A stretch of DNA of 21,993 bases, taken from CAZOBJ01 sp964577825. GTDB taxonomy: Bacteria; Planctomycetota; SZUA-567; JAFGNG01. The stretch covers positions 1 to 21,993 of the forward strand of contig CAZOBJ010000052.1 in NCBI GenBank assembly GCA_964577825.1, in the 5' to 3' direction. The notes under the pieces are model-generated. The model saw only the letters and a program-made list of their open reading frames with translations. It did no database searches and had not been told where the DNA came from. The first letter of the stretch is position 1, and every line of letters begins with the position of its first letter. Shown one piece after another: positions 7,056 to 14,366 of the stretch. Both the position numbers and the translations under genes were made by a program.

Positions 7056-9215
7056 ATGAAGAAACAGGCTGCGTTGGAGGAATGCTCGTACGACATGGAC
7101 TTGGCGTCATTGAACAGGGAGTTGGAGAAGGCGGGCTGGCGCTACCCGTTGGAATCGTACCCGAAGGGCAGTCCGTTGACCATGCTGGCCCTGGACTCCC
7201 ACTATTTGTGGGAATACGGCGGCGCGCTGATTCCGACCGTCGCATGGCTGGCCGAACACCGGGGCAGACTGTTCGACTCCTATTGGACGTGCTACAACTA
7301 TCCGGGCATGGATTTCAGGCAGTACCTGGACCAACGCGTGCCGGAGTACCTGCTGCTCACGAGCCGATACTTCGACGTGCGCTGGATTTTCATGGGCACG
7401 CGCGCCCGGCAGCTCACCGAACCCGTGGGCAGCCTGGATGCGTCCGCGGTCTTCGACGACGTCTGCACCTGCTATCGGAGGCTGTTGCAGGAGGACGGCA
7501 TGGAGGGCACGGACACGGCCGTGATCCTTCCTCGCCGCCATCGCCTGGATCAGCCGCCGTATGTTCACGGCGATCTGGCGCCGTATGACGCGCGCATGCA
7601 CGACTTCTATTACCCCGACGATCCGGACGCGGCACCCCCGCCCTATCCGCTCCAGGCCGGCGACACGCCCTACGGGTATCCGTTGATGAAGGGCTTCGGC
7701 AAGCTGCAGTTCTATCTCTGGCCCGAGGTCTATTTCCGGCAGGCGCTGGGATTCACCGATGACGTCGAGCCGGAACAGGTGAAGGCGTTGGGAATTCGGA
7801 AGGCGCTTCTCTGCCACGTGGACAGGGAGAAGTGGGACGCGGCCGGCCTCGACGTGGAGGTGCTCGACAGTACGGCCGAGGACGACGACGAGTGGTCGAC
7901 CACGCTCAGGGCGTTCGAGCGGTGGAAGGACCGGGCCAGCGGGGTCGCGCACGGCATGTGGCAAAGCGACAAGCTGGATCCGGGCTGGCTGGGGTTCATG
8001 ATCCGCAATCGCTACATGGCCGTGTACCATTACGATTGGCGCGAGAGCATGCCCACGGTGGCCGAGCTGGCCAAGGCCACGGGCAACCGCAACATCCTGG
8101 GCGGCGGCGACGGCATGGGGCGGGTCTGGATGTCCTGGGACCACAGCTGGTTCGGATCGGCCAGCACCTACGGCGTCGGACGCTGGAAGGTGCCCACGGA
8201 AACAGGCATTCCCAGCATCCTGCGCGGACGGCGGTACCGGCTCGACGAACCGGAGGTGACGCCGTGGGATATGGAATACAGCGACGAGTATCTGGTCCGG
8301 TGCGCGGAGGAGAACAAGATCGCCTTCTGCTTCGTCTGGACGTGCACCGATATCGCGTATGCCTCGGGCCTGCCCGTTCTCATGGATACCTACGAGGTGT
8401 TCGGCTCCAAGTGCGGGTTCAGTTTTCCCCTCCCCTGGATCGAGTATTACCGGGATGTGTACCAGAAGATATTCACACCCGCGTACGCGCCCTGGATCGA
8501 GCCGGTCCTCTACCACACCGGGCTGTCCAATTTCTACCAGCGCGGTGCGATACAACGGCCGGAAATGGTGCCGGAGCACTGCTTAAAGCCGGTTCGGCTT
8601 TCGGACGACGTCTTCAAGACGCACGTCGCGTTCGCGATGTCGGCCATACGCGACATGCTCGGAGAGGGCTACCTCCCGCGCGGGGACTGCCTGCCCATAT
8701 GGGACATGGAAATGCTCTCGCACGAGCACCGGGCCCTTCAGGAGCTCGGCTTCGCGTACGGCATGGCGCACGCGGGGGTGGGCCTGGATGACGTGCCGGA
8801 GCCCCGAGCGCTCCTGGCCGCTGACAGCGACTGCCCCGCCCTGCGGTTTACGAAGTTCGATGCGTTTCCCGGGATGCCGAAAGGCAGGGGCTTTGCTCCC
8901 GGCAAGAACGACCCGCTGGTCAACCATGTGCTCAAGCTCGAATGGCTCGAGCGGAATCTCGACGGGCCGGCGACCGTCACCACCACCACCGACACCGGCG
9001 GAGGATGGATGGTCAGCTCATTCAACCTGGGCGCCGGCAAGAGGGAGGCGACGGACATCATGCCCAATACCGACTACAGTCCGGTCTATCGCGCCTACCT
9101 TCAGAACTACGTCGCCAAGGGCGGCATCTCGGGCCGGGTCTTCCCCTGCAAGCCCAGCGAGGCGATCCGGTACGAACGGATCCTGCGCAAGCGCGACAGG
9201 AAGACGGCCGGATGA
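7056..9215 (+). CDS. Large cytoplasmic protein of unknown family, possibly carbohydrate-active
   Basis: I do not recognise this 719-residue protein. The ATG at 7056 is preferred over an in-frame ATG at 6993 because GGGGAGGA lies about nine bases before it. There is no signal peptide, membrane helix or repeat. It is unusually rich in Trp, Tyr, Asp and Gly, with dense motifs such as SYWTCYNYPGMDF (75-87), LGGGDGMGRVWMSWDHSW (348-365), FVWTCTDIAYASG (426-438) and TTTTDTGGGWM (642-652). This composition is common in sugar-active enzymes, and invariant-looking acidic residues (D352, D362, D432) are candidates for a catalytic site, but no family motif can be named. A basic tail (RKRDRK) ends the protein. 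It lies 112 bp upstream of a GH43 gene on the same strand, which supports a glycan-related role by context only. The frame is intact, with codon use like its neighbours. Confidence 0.8.
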   Translation: MKKQAALEECSYDMDLASLNRELEKAGWRYPLESYPKGSPLTMLALDSHYLWEYGGALIPTVAWLAEHRGRLFDSYWTCYNYPGMDFRQYLDQRVPEYLLLTSRYFDVRWIFMGTRARQLTEPVGSLDASAVFDDVCTCYRRLLQEDGMEGTDTAVILPRRHRLDQPPYVHGDLAPYDARMHDFYYPDDPDAAPPPYPLQAGDTPYGYPLMKGFGKLQFYLWPEVYFRQALGFTDDVEPEQVKALGIRKALLCHVDREKWDAAGLDVEVLDSTAEDDDEWSTTLRAFERWKDRASGVAHGMWQSDKLDPGWLGFMIRNRYMAVYHYDWRESMPTVAELAKATGNRNILGGGDGMGRVWMSWDHSWFGSASTYGVGRWKVPTETGIPSILRGRRYRLDEPEVTPWDMEYSDEYLVRCAEENKIAFCFVWTCTDIAYASGLPVLMDTYEVFGSKCGFSFPLPWIEYYRDVYQKIFTPAYAPWIEPVLYHTGLSNFYQRGAIQRPEMVPEHCLKPVRLSDDVFKTHVAFAMSAIRDMLGEGYLPRGDCLPIWDMEMLSHEHRALQELGFAYGMAHAGVGLDDVPEPRALLAADSDCPALRFTKFDAFPGMPKGRGFAPGKNDPLVNHVLKLEWLERNLDGPATVTTTTDTGGGWMVSSFNLGAGKREATDIMPNTDYSPVYRAYLQNYVAKGGISGRVFPCKPSEAIRYERILRKRDRKTAG

Positions 9216-9327
9216 TGTGGCCGAGAAAGCCCACCCGTCACAGCGGTAGGCCGGGCCTTGCGGCGGGCCGCTCGCGCTAGGAAGGAGAACTCGGCAGCGT
9301 ACACTCTTCTGAGAAGAAAGCCCGCCC

Positions 9328-10917
9328 ATGCCGGAGCAGGTCATCACGAATCCAATCCTCCGTGGCTTCAATCCGGACCCGTCCATCGTGCGCGCCGGGG
9401 ACGACTACTACATAGCGGCCTCCACCTTCGAGTGGTTCCCCGGCGTCCAGATCCACCACTCCCGGGACCTCGTGCACTGGCGGCTCTTGGCCCGGCCGCT
9501 CACGCGCCTTTCGCAGTTGAACATGATCGGCGACGACGACTCCGGGGGCATCTGGGCGCCGTGCCTCTCATACGACCAGGGGACCTTTTACCTCGTGTAC
9601 ACGGACGTGAAGAACCCGCGCGGGCCGTTCAAGGACGCGCACAACTATCTCGTCACCGCGCCCCGGATCACCGGCCCCTGGTCGGAGCCCACGTACCTGA
9701 ACTCCAGCGGATTCGACCCATCCCTGTTCCATGACGAGGACGGGCGCAAGTGGCTTGTGAACATGTACTGGGACCCGCGCGCCGGGCGCACCTCGTTCGG
9801 CGGCATTGTGCTCCAGGAGTACGATCCGCACCAGGGCGCGCTGAAGGGGCCGGTCACCCGCATCTTCGCCGGCACGGACCTGGGCACGGTCGAGGGCCCG
9901 CACCTGTACAAGCGAGACGGGACCTACTACCTCATGACCGCGGAGGGCGGCACGGGCTACGGGCACGCGGTGACCATGGCGCGGTCCAGGTCCATCCACG
10001 GGCCGTACGAAGTCGACCCCGCGAACCCGATCCTGACCTCGCGGGGCACGGACGCGCGCCTGCAGAGGGCCGGGCACGCCTCGCTCGTGGAGTGCCCGGA
10101 CGGGTCCTCGTATCTTGTGCATCTGTGCAGCCGGCCCTTCGACGAGCCGCGCCGCTCCATCCTGGGCCGCGAGACAGCGATCCAGCGCTGCCGTTGGACG
10201 CAGGACGGCTGGCTGCGCCTGTCGACCGGCGCCAACGCGCCGGCCGACCAGGTACCCGCGCCGGACCTGCCCGCCTGCGAGTTCGCGCCCGAGCCCGAAG
10301 AGGTCGACTTCGACGAAGATACGCTGCCCTTGGCCTTCCAGAGCCTGCGGGTGCCCGTGGACCCGTCCTGGATGTCGCTTTCCGAGCGGCCCGGCTGGCT
10401 GCGGCTGTATGGGCGCGAATCCACGGCCTCGCGCCACCGGCAGAGCCTGCTCGCGCGCCGGGTCGAGTCCGTGCATTGCGAGGCGGCCACGCGTTTGGAC
10501 TTCCACCCGGACTCGATCCAGCAGACGGCCGGACTCATCGCGACGTACAACGCGTCCGCGCACTATTACTTGTGTGTCACTTGGCACGAGGACCTGGGCC
10601 GTTGCCTGAAGATCATGGCGAAGGACTACGGCAAGCTCACCGAACCCATGGGCGAGGGCATGGCGCTCGCGGACCCCGGGCCGGTGCTGCTGCGCGTCGT
10701 GTTCGCGGGCAAGCGGTTGCAGTTCTCCTACGGGTACGACGGCGCATCGTGGACGGACGTCGGCCCGGCCCTGGACGCGACCGTGCTCTCCGATGAATAC
10801 TGCAAGGGGTTCACCGGCGCGTTTGTGGGCATGTGCGCCCAGGACCTGGGCGGCCGGCGCTGTGCGGCGGACTTCGACTGGTTCCGGTACCGGGCCGCCG
10901 ACCGCCCCCCGTCCTAG
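9328..10917 (+). CDS. GH43 beta-xylosidase / alpha-L-arabinofuranosidase
   Basis: This is a 529-residue family 43 glycoside hydrolase, close in length and layout to characterised GH43 beta-xylosidases of about 535 residues. The N-terminal five-bladed propeller carries the three expected acids. They are D17 in FNPDPS (general base), D130 in SGFDPSLFHDEDG (pKa modulator) and E189 in TVEGPHLYKRDG (general acid). The typical blade motif GIWAPCLSYDQGTFYLVYT lies at 74-92. The C-terminal half, from about 340, is the concanavalin-like GH43 C2 sandwich ending in GAFVGMCAQDLGG...ADFDWFRY, which closes the active site in this subfamily and favours exo-action on short xylo-oligosaccharides. No signal peptide is seen, so it should act in the cytoplasm on imported oligosaccharides. 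A strong AAGGAG (9282-9287) lies 41 bases before the ATG and is not positioned for it; the nearer GAAGAAAG is a weaker site. Xylose versus arabinose specificity cannot be read from sequence alone. Confidence 0.92.
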   Translation: MPEQVITNPILRGFNPDPSIVRAGDDYYIAASTFEWFPGVQIHHSRDLVHWRLLARPLTRLSQLNMIGDDDSGGIWAPCLSYDQGTFYLVYTDVKNPRGPFKDAHNYLVTAPRITGPWSEPTYLNSSGFDPSLFHDEDGRKWLVNMYWDPRAGRTSFGGIVLQEYDPHQGALKGPVTRIFAGTDLGTVEGPHLYKRDGTYYLMTAEGGTGYGHAVTMARSRSIHGPYEVDPANPILTSRGTDARLQRAGHASLVECPDGSSYLVHLCSRPFDEPRRSILGRETAIQRCRWTQDGWLRLSTGANAPADQVPAPDLPACEFAPEPEEVDFDEDTLPLAFQSLRVPVDPSWMSLSERPGWLRLYGRESTASRHRQSLLARRVESVHCEAATRLDFHPDSIQQTAGLIATYNASAHYYLCVTWHEDLGRCLKIMAKDYGKLTEPMGEGMALADPGPVLLRVVFAGKRLQFSYGYDGASWTDVGPALDATVLSDEYCKGFTGAFVGMCAQDLGGRRCAADFDWFRYRAADRPPS

Positions 10918-10971
10918 ACAGGGGTGTCGCGGCGCCGGGGGCCGCACGCCGCGCATGGACGGTCCGCGCGC

Positions 10972-11643
10972 CTACCGCCCGGCGGGCGCGGCGTTCTTCG
11001 CGATGCGGAAGAAGTTCTCGAGCACCTTCGTGCCGTCCGGGTACGCGTCCTGAACCACCTCGGGGTGGAACTGCACGCCGTAGAGCGCGCGCGACGGGTG
11101 GCGGTAACCCTGGATGGGGCACTCGTCCGTGGCGGCCAGATGCACGAACCCTTCGGGCAGGCGCTTCACCTCCCAGGCATGGGCCTGCTTGACGCGGATC
11201 ACGGGCCCGAGCCCCTCGAAGAGAGGGTCGGAGGCCAGAATGCGCACCGGGCAGAAGCCCCACTCCTTGTACCAGCCCGGGCTGTAGGGCGCGATGTCGG
11301 GCTCGTCGTCGCGGATGGGCCGGATACGCTCCACGGGCGCGCCGTGGTAGTGGGCCAGCACCTGGTGGCCCCGGCAGATGCCCAGCTGAGGCACGGGCCA
11401 CTCGGTGATGAGCTTGCGGTAGGCATCGTTGTCGAGGACGTCGTACGAGTCGTACTGGGCGCTCCCGCCGGAGTGGACGATGGCCCAGGGCGCGAGCCGG
11501 GCGACGATGTCCGGATCGGCGCTGGTGTAGTGGAGCACCACGCACGCGTCGCCCGCGATCCGCTCGAGCGCGCCCCTGTGGGCCCACCAGTGCGTCTGGT
11601 GGCGGAAGTGCTCTTCGCTGTCGGCCACGATGTAGAGAATCAT
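10972..11643 (-). CDS. Class I glutamine amidotransferase (GATase1) domain protein
   Basis: This is a 223-residue stand-alone class I glutamine amidotransferase. The nucleophile elbow GICRGHQ puts the catalytic cysteine at C90, and YGVQFHPEVV supplies H193 and E195, so the Cys-His-Glu triad is complete. The oxyanion strand HSGGSAQYD (57-65) precedes it. The protein is only the amidotransferase domain, like those that feed ammonia to a separate synthase or act as gamma-glutamyl hydrolases; no synthase partner is adjacent. AGGGAG lies six bases before the ATG. It follows the secreted protein gene on the same strand by 24 bp, so the two are probably co-transcribed even though one product is exported and the other cytoplasmic. 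The leucine usual in GICLGHQ is arginine here. The activity is likely; the acceptor substrate is unknown. Confidence 0.85.
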   Translation of the reverse strand: MILYIVADSEEHFRHQTHWWAHRGALERIAGDACVVLHYTSADPDIVARLAPWAIVHSGGSAQYDSYDVLDNDAYRKLITEWPVPQLGICRGHQVLAHYHGAPVERIRPIRDDEPDIAPYSPGWYKEWGFCPVRILASDPLFEGLGPVIRVKQAHAWEVKRLPEGFVHLAATDECPIQGYRHPSRALYGVQFHPEVVQDAYPDGTKVLENFFRIAKNAAPAGR

Positions 11644-11667
11644 GCGCGGCTCCCTGCGGCCCGGGCG

Positions 11668-12603
11668 TCAGCCCTCGGCCTCTCGGTCGTGGCCGTGGTC
11701 GGGCTTGGCGGCCTCTCGCATCGAGTCGAGCAGTGGCTTCAAGTCGACGTCGCTGGCCCGCAAGTACCTGGCAAAGGCCGCCGCCTCGCCGATACGCAGG
11801 GCCGGGATCACCCGCTTGAGCTTCATGTACGCCTCGCGGTTGGCCTGAATATGCGCCACGTTCGCCTGCGCGGCGGGGTCGATCCTATGCTCGCGCACCG
11901 CGTCGAAGTCGGGCGTGTAGCCTCCGTCCTCGGCTCGTTCTCCGGTGGTGGGGATCAGGAGAACGTCCACCTTGCGATCCAGGCAGACAAGGCGCTTGAG
12001 CCCGGGCTCGGCTTCATCGTTCTCGGCCTCTGAGGCGGTTTCCTGCTCCTGCTCGTCCTGGGCGGGGTCTTTCTTCTCGCCGAACGCGAAGTCGTGGAAA
12101 TTGATGTACACCACGATGCGCTTGGTGCCCGGCTGCTTCGGTTCGAATCCCCCGGGCAGCTCGGTCTCTGCGATGTACTCCGCGCGCGCAAACGCGGCGC
12201 CGCCGAAGACCTTGTCCGCGTCGAGCATCTGAGCGACCAATCCGCTGCCGGACTTCAGCTCGCCGTAGACGATCAGGCGTTCGCCCCGCCCGATGGACAC
12301 CCCCAATCGATCGTCTTCGCCCAGGGCCTGGTACAGCTCCAGGAACGCGGCCGGCCTCAAGGGACTGGCGTACTCGCACCGGTCGTTGAGCACGAACGCG
12401 TTGCGGGCCACATCATAGGAGACCGATTCCAAGTCCGGCAAGCCACGCGCCGCGCCCTCGAAGGTCAGGCCCTTGGGCACCGACCCGTACCGAGCGGACA
12501 ACCGGCCCACAGGCGCCGCCGCACCCTCGGCCGCGGCCAGGACCACCCCGCCCACAACCAAGCCGCACAGGCACAAAGACAAAGCAAGCTTGCGCATTTT
12601 CAT
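11668..12603 (-). CDS. Secreted protein of unknown family with acidic linker
   Basis: This is a 311-residue protein I cannot assign to a family. The N-terminus is a clear Sec signal: a basic MKMRK, a hydrophobic core LALSLCLCGLVVGGVVLAAA and likely cleavage around 24-30. The mature part has a predicted alpha/beta body, with strands such as RLIVYGELKSG (109-119) and RIVVYINFHDFAF (162-174). A very acidic linker (177-200, mostly Asp, Glu, Gln) precedes a second segment KRLVCLDRKVDVLLIPTTGE (203-222) and a charged helical C-terminus. The single mature-domain cysteines at 76 and 207 could form a disulfide. The motif YDVARNAFVLNDRCEYASPL (63-82) looks conserved in style. It precedes the glutamine amidotransferase by 24 bp. 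ATG 12603 is used; ATG 12597 would shorten it by two residues. The function is unknown. Confidence 0.75.
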   Translation of the reverse strand: MKMRKLALSLCLCGLVVGGVVLAAAEGAAAPVGRLSARYGSVPKGLTFEGAARGLPDLESVSYDVARNAFVLNDRCEYASPLRPAAFLELYQALGEDDRLGVSIGRGERLIVYGELKSGSGLVAQMLDADKVFGGAAFARAEYIAETELPGGFEPKQPGTKRIVVYINFHDFAFGEKKDPAQDEQEQETASEAENDEAEPGLKRLVCLDRKVDVLLIPTTGERAEDGGYTPDFDAVREHRIDPAAQANVAHIQANREAYMKLKRVIPALRIGEAAAFARYLRASDVDLKPLLDSMREAAKPDHGHDREAEG

Positions 12604-12642
12604 GATGCCCCCATCCGCATGGCAAGCAGGGGATGCGAACGG

Positions 12643-12662
12643 CCGGTCCGCGTCCGGGCCGG
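12643..12662 (-). other. Leader hairpin upstream of the secreted-protein gene
   Basis: CCGGTCCG and CGGGCCGG pair over eight positions (one G-U) around a four-base loop. The hairpin lies about 40 bases before the ATG at 12603 and downstream of the proposed promoter, so it would be in the leader RNA. There is no U-tract. Confidence 0.3.
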
Positions 12663-12696
12663 TCGTCCGCTCCCCTGTCGTTATACCGCCTTCTGC

Positions 12697-12724
12697 CTTA
12701 TCGATCCACCATCGAGTTTGTCAA
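12697..12724 (-). promoter_or_regulatory. Sigma70-type promoter of the secreted protein/GATase pair
   Basis: On the minus strand TTGACA (12719-12724, perfect consensus) is followed by a 16-base spacer and GATAAG (12697-12702). A second -10-like TATAAC (about 12679-12684) lies just downstream. This indicates that the 12603 gene has its own promoter rather than depending on the repeat-protein gene 161 bp upstream. Confidence 0.5.
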
Positions 12725-12764
12725 AGCGCTGCGCGAGACGTCTCTCGCCAGGGGCAAAGCCGGA

Positions 12765-13781
12765 TCACTTGCCGCCGGCGCCGGGGCAGCTGCCGTACTT
12801 GCGCATGGCCGCGCGGATCTGCGCGCAGCTGGCCGACTCGACCTGGCGCCACACGAGCTTCGCGGGCTCGACCAGGACCCGCCGGCTGAGGGTGGCGCTC
12901 TGGGCGGCGAGCATTACCTTCTCCTGGCCCGCCTCCTTGGCCACGACCTTCTTCTCAACGGTCTGGTACCGCGGGTCGGTCTCCTGCCAGTCCACGCCGG
13001 GTTCTTCCACCAAAACCTGGCGGGTGAAGCAGTCAGTGCATGCCTCGATGGGGATCTTCTTGACTTGCGGCTCTTTGACCATCGTGCGCACGCGGATCGT
13101 ACGGGTCTCGGCCGGCACGGTCGTACGCTTGACCTCGGCTTCCTTCACGAGCTTCTGCACCGGGACGGACTTGTACTCGGCCGGGCACACGACCTTCTGG
13201 TAACAGGTGTCCCCGGTTTCGCCCGGCACGCGCACCGAGCCGATCCGGGCGCAATCGACCTCCACCCACTGCTCGGTCTCCGGCGTGACCATGACCTTCT
13301 CGTACTCGGTCTTGTACTGGGCCGGCTCGACCATCAGCTTCTCGTAGGCGGGCCGGACCTCGACCTCCACTTCCTTGTAGTCGTACTCGGCCGGCACGAT
13401 CTCGTAACGGAAGCATGCCTCCTTGACCACGTGGTCGAACTCCTCGGCCTTGAACCGCGCCTGGGTGACCTGCGCGGTCCGCTTCGCCGGCGCCACCCGG
13501 ACCCGTTCGGTCGCCTCCTTCAGTTCCGCGGGAACCGGCTTCATGTAGTGCGTCTCCGGTCGTGTCTCGACTTCCTCGGTCACGGTCTTGAACTTGGCGG
13601 GCTTGCTTACCAGACACCACGCCATGCCCTCTTCGGCCGGGGGCGGTGCTTTGCCCTCCTCGAAGGCCACCTCTTTGGGGCCCTGCATCTCGCCCTCGCC
13701 GGCGGCCACAACCGTGCACAGCGCCATCGCCAGCCCCGCCACGACAAGCCCCACAAACGTCCCTTGTCCGATCCTCAACAT
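12765..13781 (-). CDS. Secreted repeat protein with PAxY...VxVxPA repeats
   Basis: This is a 338-residue exported protein. The ATG at 13781 follows AAGGAA and is the start of a Sec signal (MLRIGQGTF, hydrophobic 9-27, cleavage near A26-A27-G28); longer in-frame starts upstream would bury the signal and are rejected. The mature protein consists of about eight degenerate repeats of 16-20 residues. Examples are PAKFKTVTEEVETRPE (61-76), VPAEYDYKEVEVEVRPA (129-145), EPAQYKTEYEKVMVTPE (152-168), CPAEYKSVPVQKLVKEA (199-215) and VPAETRTIRVRTMVKEP (222-238). Nine mature-region cysteines (56, 123, 177, 193, 199, 248, 251, 319, 332) include one CTDC pair. Similar PAxYxxVxxxVxVxPA repeats occur in envelope proteins, some attached to OmpA-like domains, but no such domain is present here. 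The C-terminus ends with a Cys-containing segment (SASCAQIRAAMRKYGSC). The role is unknown; an extended, disulfide-stabilised periplasmic or surface protein is the likely form. Confidence 0.78.
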   Translation of the reverse strand: MLRIGQGTFVGLVVAGLAMALCTVVAAGEGEMQGPKEVAFEEGKAPPPAEEGMAWCLVSKPAKFKTVTEEVETRPETHYMKPVPAELKEATERVRVAPAKRTAQVTQARFKAEEFDHVVKEACFRYEIVPAEYDYKEVEVEVRPAYEKLMVEPAQYKTEYEKVMVTPETEQWVEVDCARIGSVRVPGETGDTCYQKVVCPAEYKSVPVQKLVKEAEVKRTTVPAETRTIRVRTMVKEPQVKKIPIEACTDCFTRQVLVEEPGVDWQETDPRYQTVEKKVVAKEAGQEKVMLAAQSATLSRRVLVEPAKLVWRQVESASCAQIRAAMRKYGSCPGAGGK

Positions 13782-13887
13782 CTCCCCGTTCCTTTCCGTG
13801 TCTCGAACCCACACGTAACCGGCTGCCGGTTCACGCCGAACCGGACCAGAGCCGCATTCCATCCCGCGTTCAGAAGCCTCATTTTTC

Positions 13888-13916
13888 AATGTACTTCGGA
13901 TTTCTGGCCCCAGCAA
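13888..13916 (-). promoter_or_regulatory. Promoter candidate of the repeat-protein gene
   Basis: On the minus strand TTGCTG (13911-13916), a 17-base spacer and TACATT (13888-13893) are arranged like a vegetative promoter. The start would be near 13881, giving a leader of about 100 nt that contains the AACCGG/CCGGTT hairpin. Confidence 0.4.
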
Positions 13917-14274
13917 ACAGAAACGCAAATTATTCATCCGCGCCGATCCTCATCTTCCCACTCTTCGCTCCTCTGCCTAGGGCCGTGGACTCCTACTCGT
14001 GCGAGGCTTTTGCGAGTGACCCAAGTTGCAAGTGGCGTACCACCGTTGGCGCACAGCGGGTAATCCTCACACGAGATTGGCCCTAACCCACTTGCTTGTA
14101 TATGAGCTAAAGGGACGGTGATTCGATCCCGCGCGCGGCGGTCGCCCTTTCCCATGCACGCCTGGACCCGGCCCCCGCCGCCAGCGCCGGCTCCGACGGA
14201 CTTCCGTCGCAGGACGCGTTTGCACCGACGCGTACGCTGCGTCCGCGCGAGGCCGTCCGACCTGCCCGCCGGCC

Positions 14275-14302
14275 TTGACACCGGCCCGCGGATTCGTAGG
14301 AT
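14275..14302 (+). promoter_or_regulatory. Sigma70-type promoter of the zinc-ribbon gene
   Basis: A perfect TTGACA (14275-14280), a 16-base spacer and TAGGAT (14297-14302) form a strong vegetative promoter. The predicted start near 14309 leaves a leader of about 58 nt before the ATG at 14367. Confidence 0.6.
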
Positions 14303-14366
14303 TCGGTCAAGGTTGAAGGCGCGTGCGCGTCGTGCGAGCTTGGGACGCACAAGGGGGGTTGGATCC

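Larger units (their letters stand above)
13782..14366. other. 585-bp divergent intergenic region
   Basis: This region separates the minus-strand repeat-protein gene from the plus-strand zinc-ribbon gene. It holds a promoter candidate at each end and a hairpin AACCGG-CTG-CCGGTT (13817-13831) with a third AACCGG at 13839-13844. It also has an inverted pair GCAAGTGG (14028-14035) / CCACTTGC (14088-14095) and the short hairpin GTGG-CGTA-CCAC (14032-14043). The central 13930-14110 stretch is less GC-rich than the flanks and holds no gene I can support. A 144-codon minus-strand open frame across it has no ribosome site or recognisable protein features. Confidence 0.6.

Noticed and set aside
10918..10971. 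Bidirectional terminator between the convergent GH43 and GATase genes
   Set aside because: A GCGGC/GCCGC stem is possible, but there is no T-run on either strand and the sequence is too GC-rich for such a short stem to be meaningful.
14098..14145. tRNA-like T-arm string (GGTGATTCGATCCC) in the divergent gap
   Set aside because: No acceptor, D or anticodon stem can be drawn around it.
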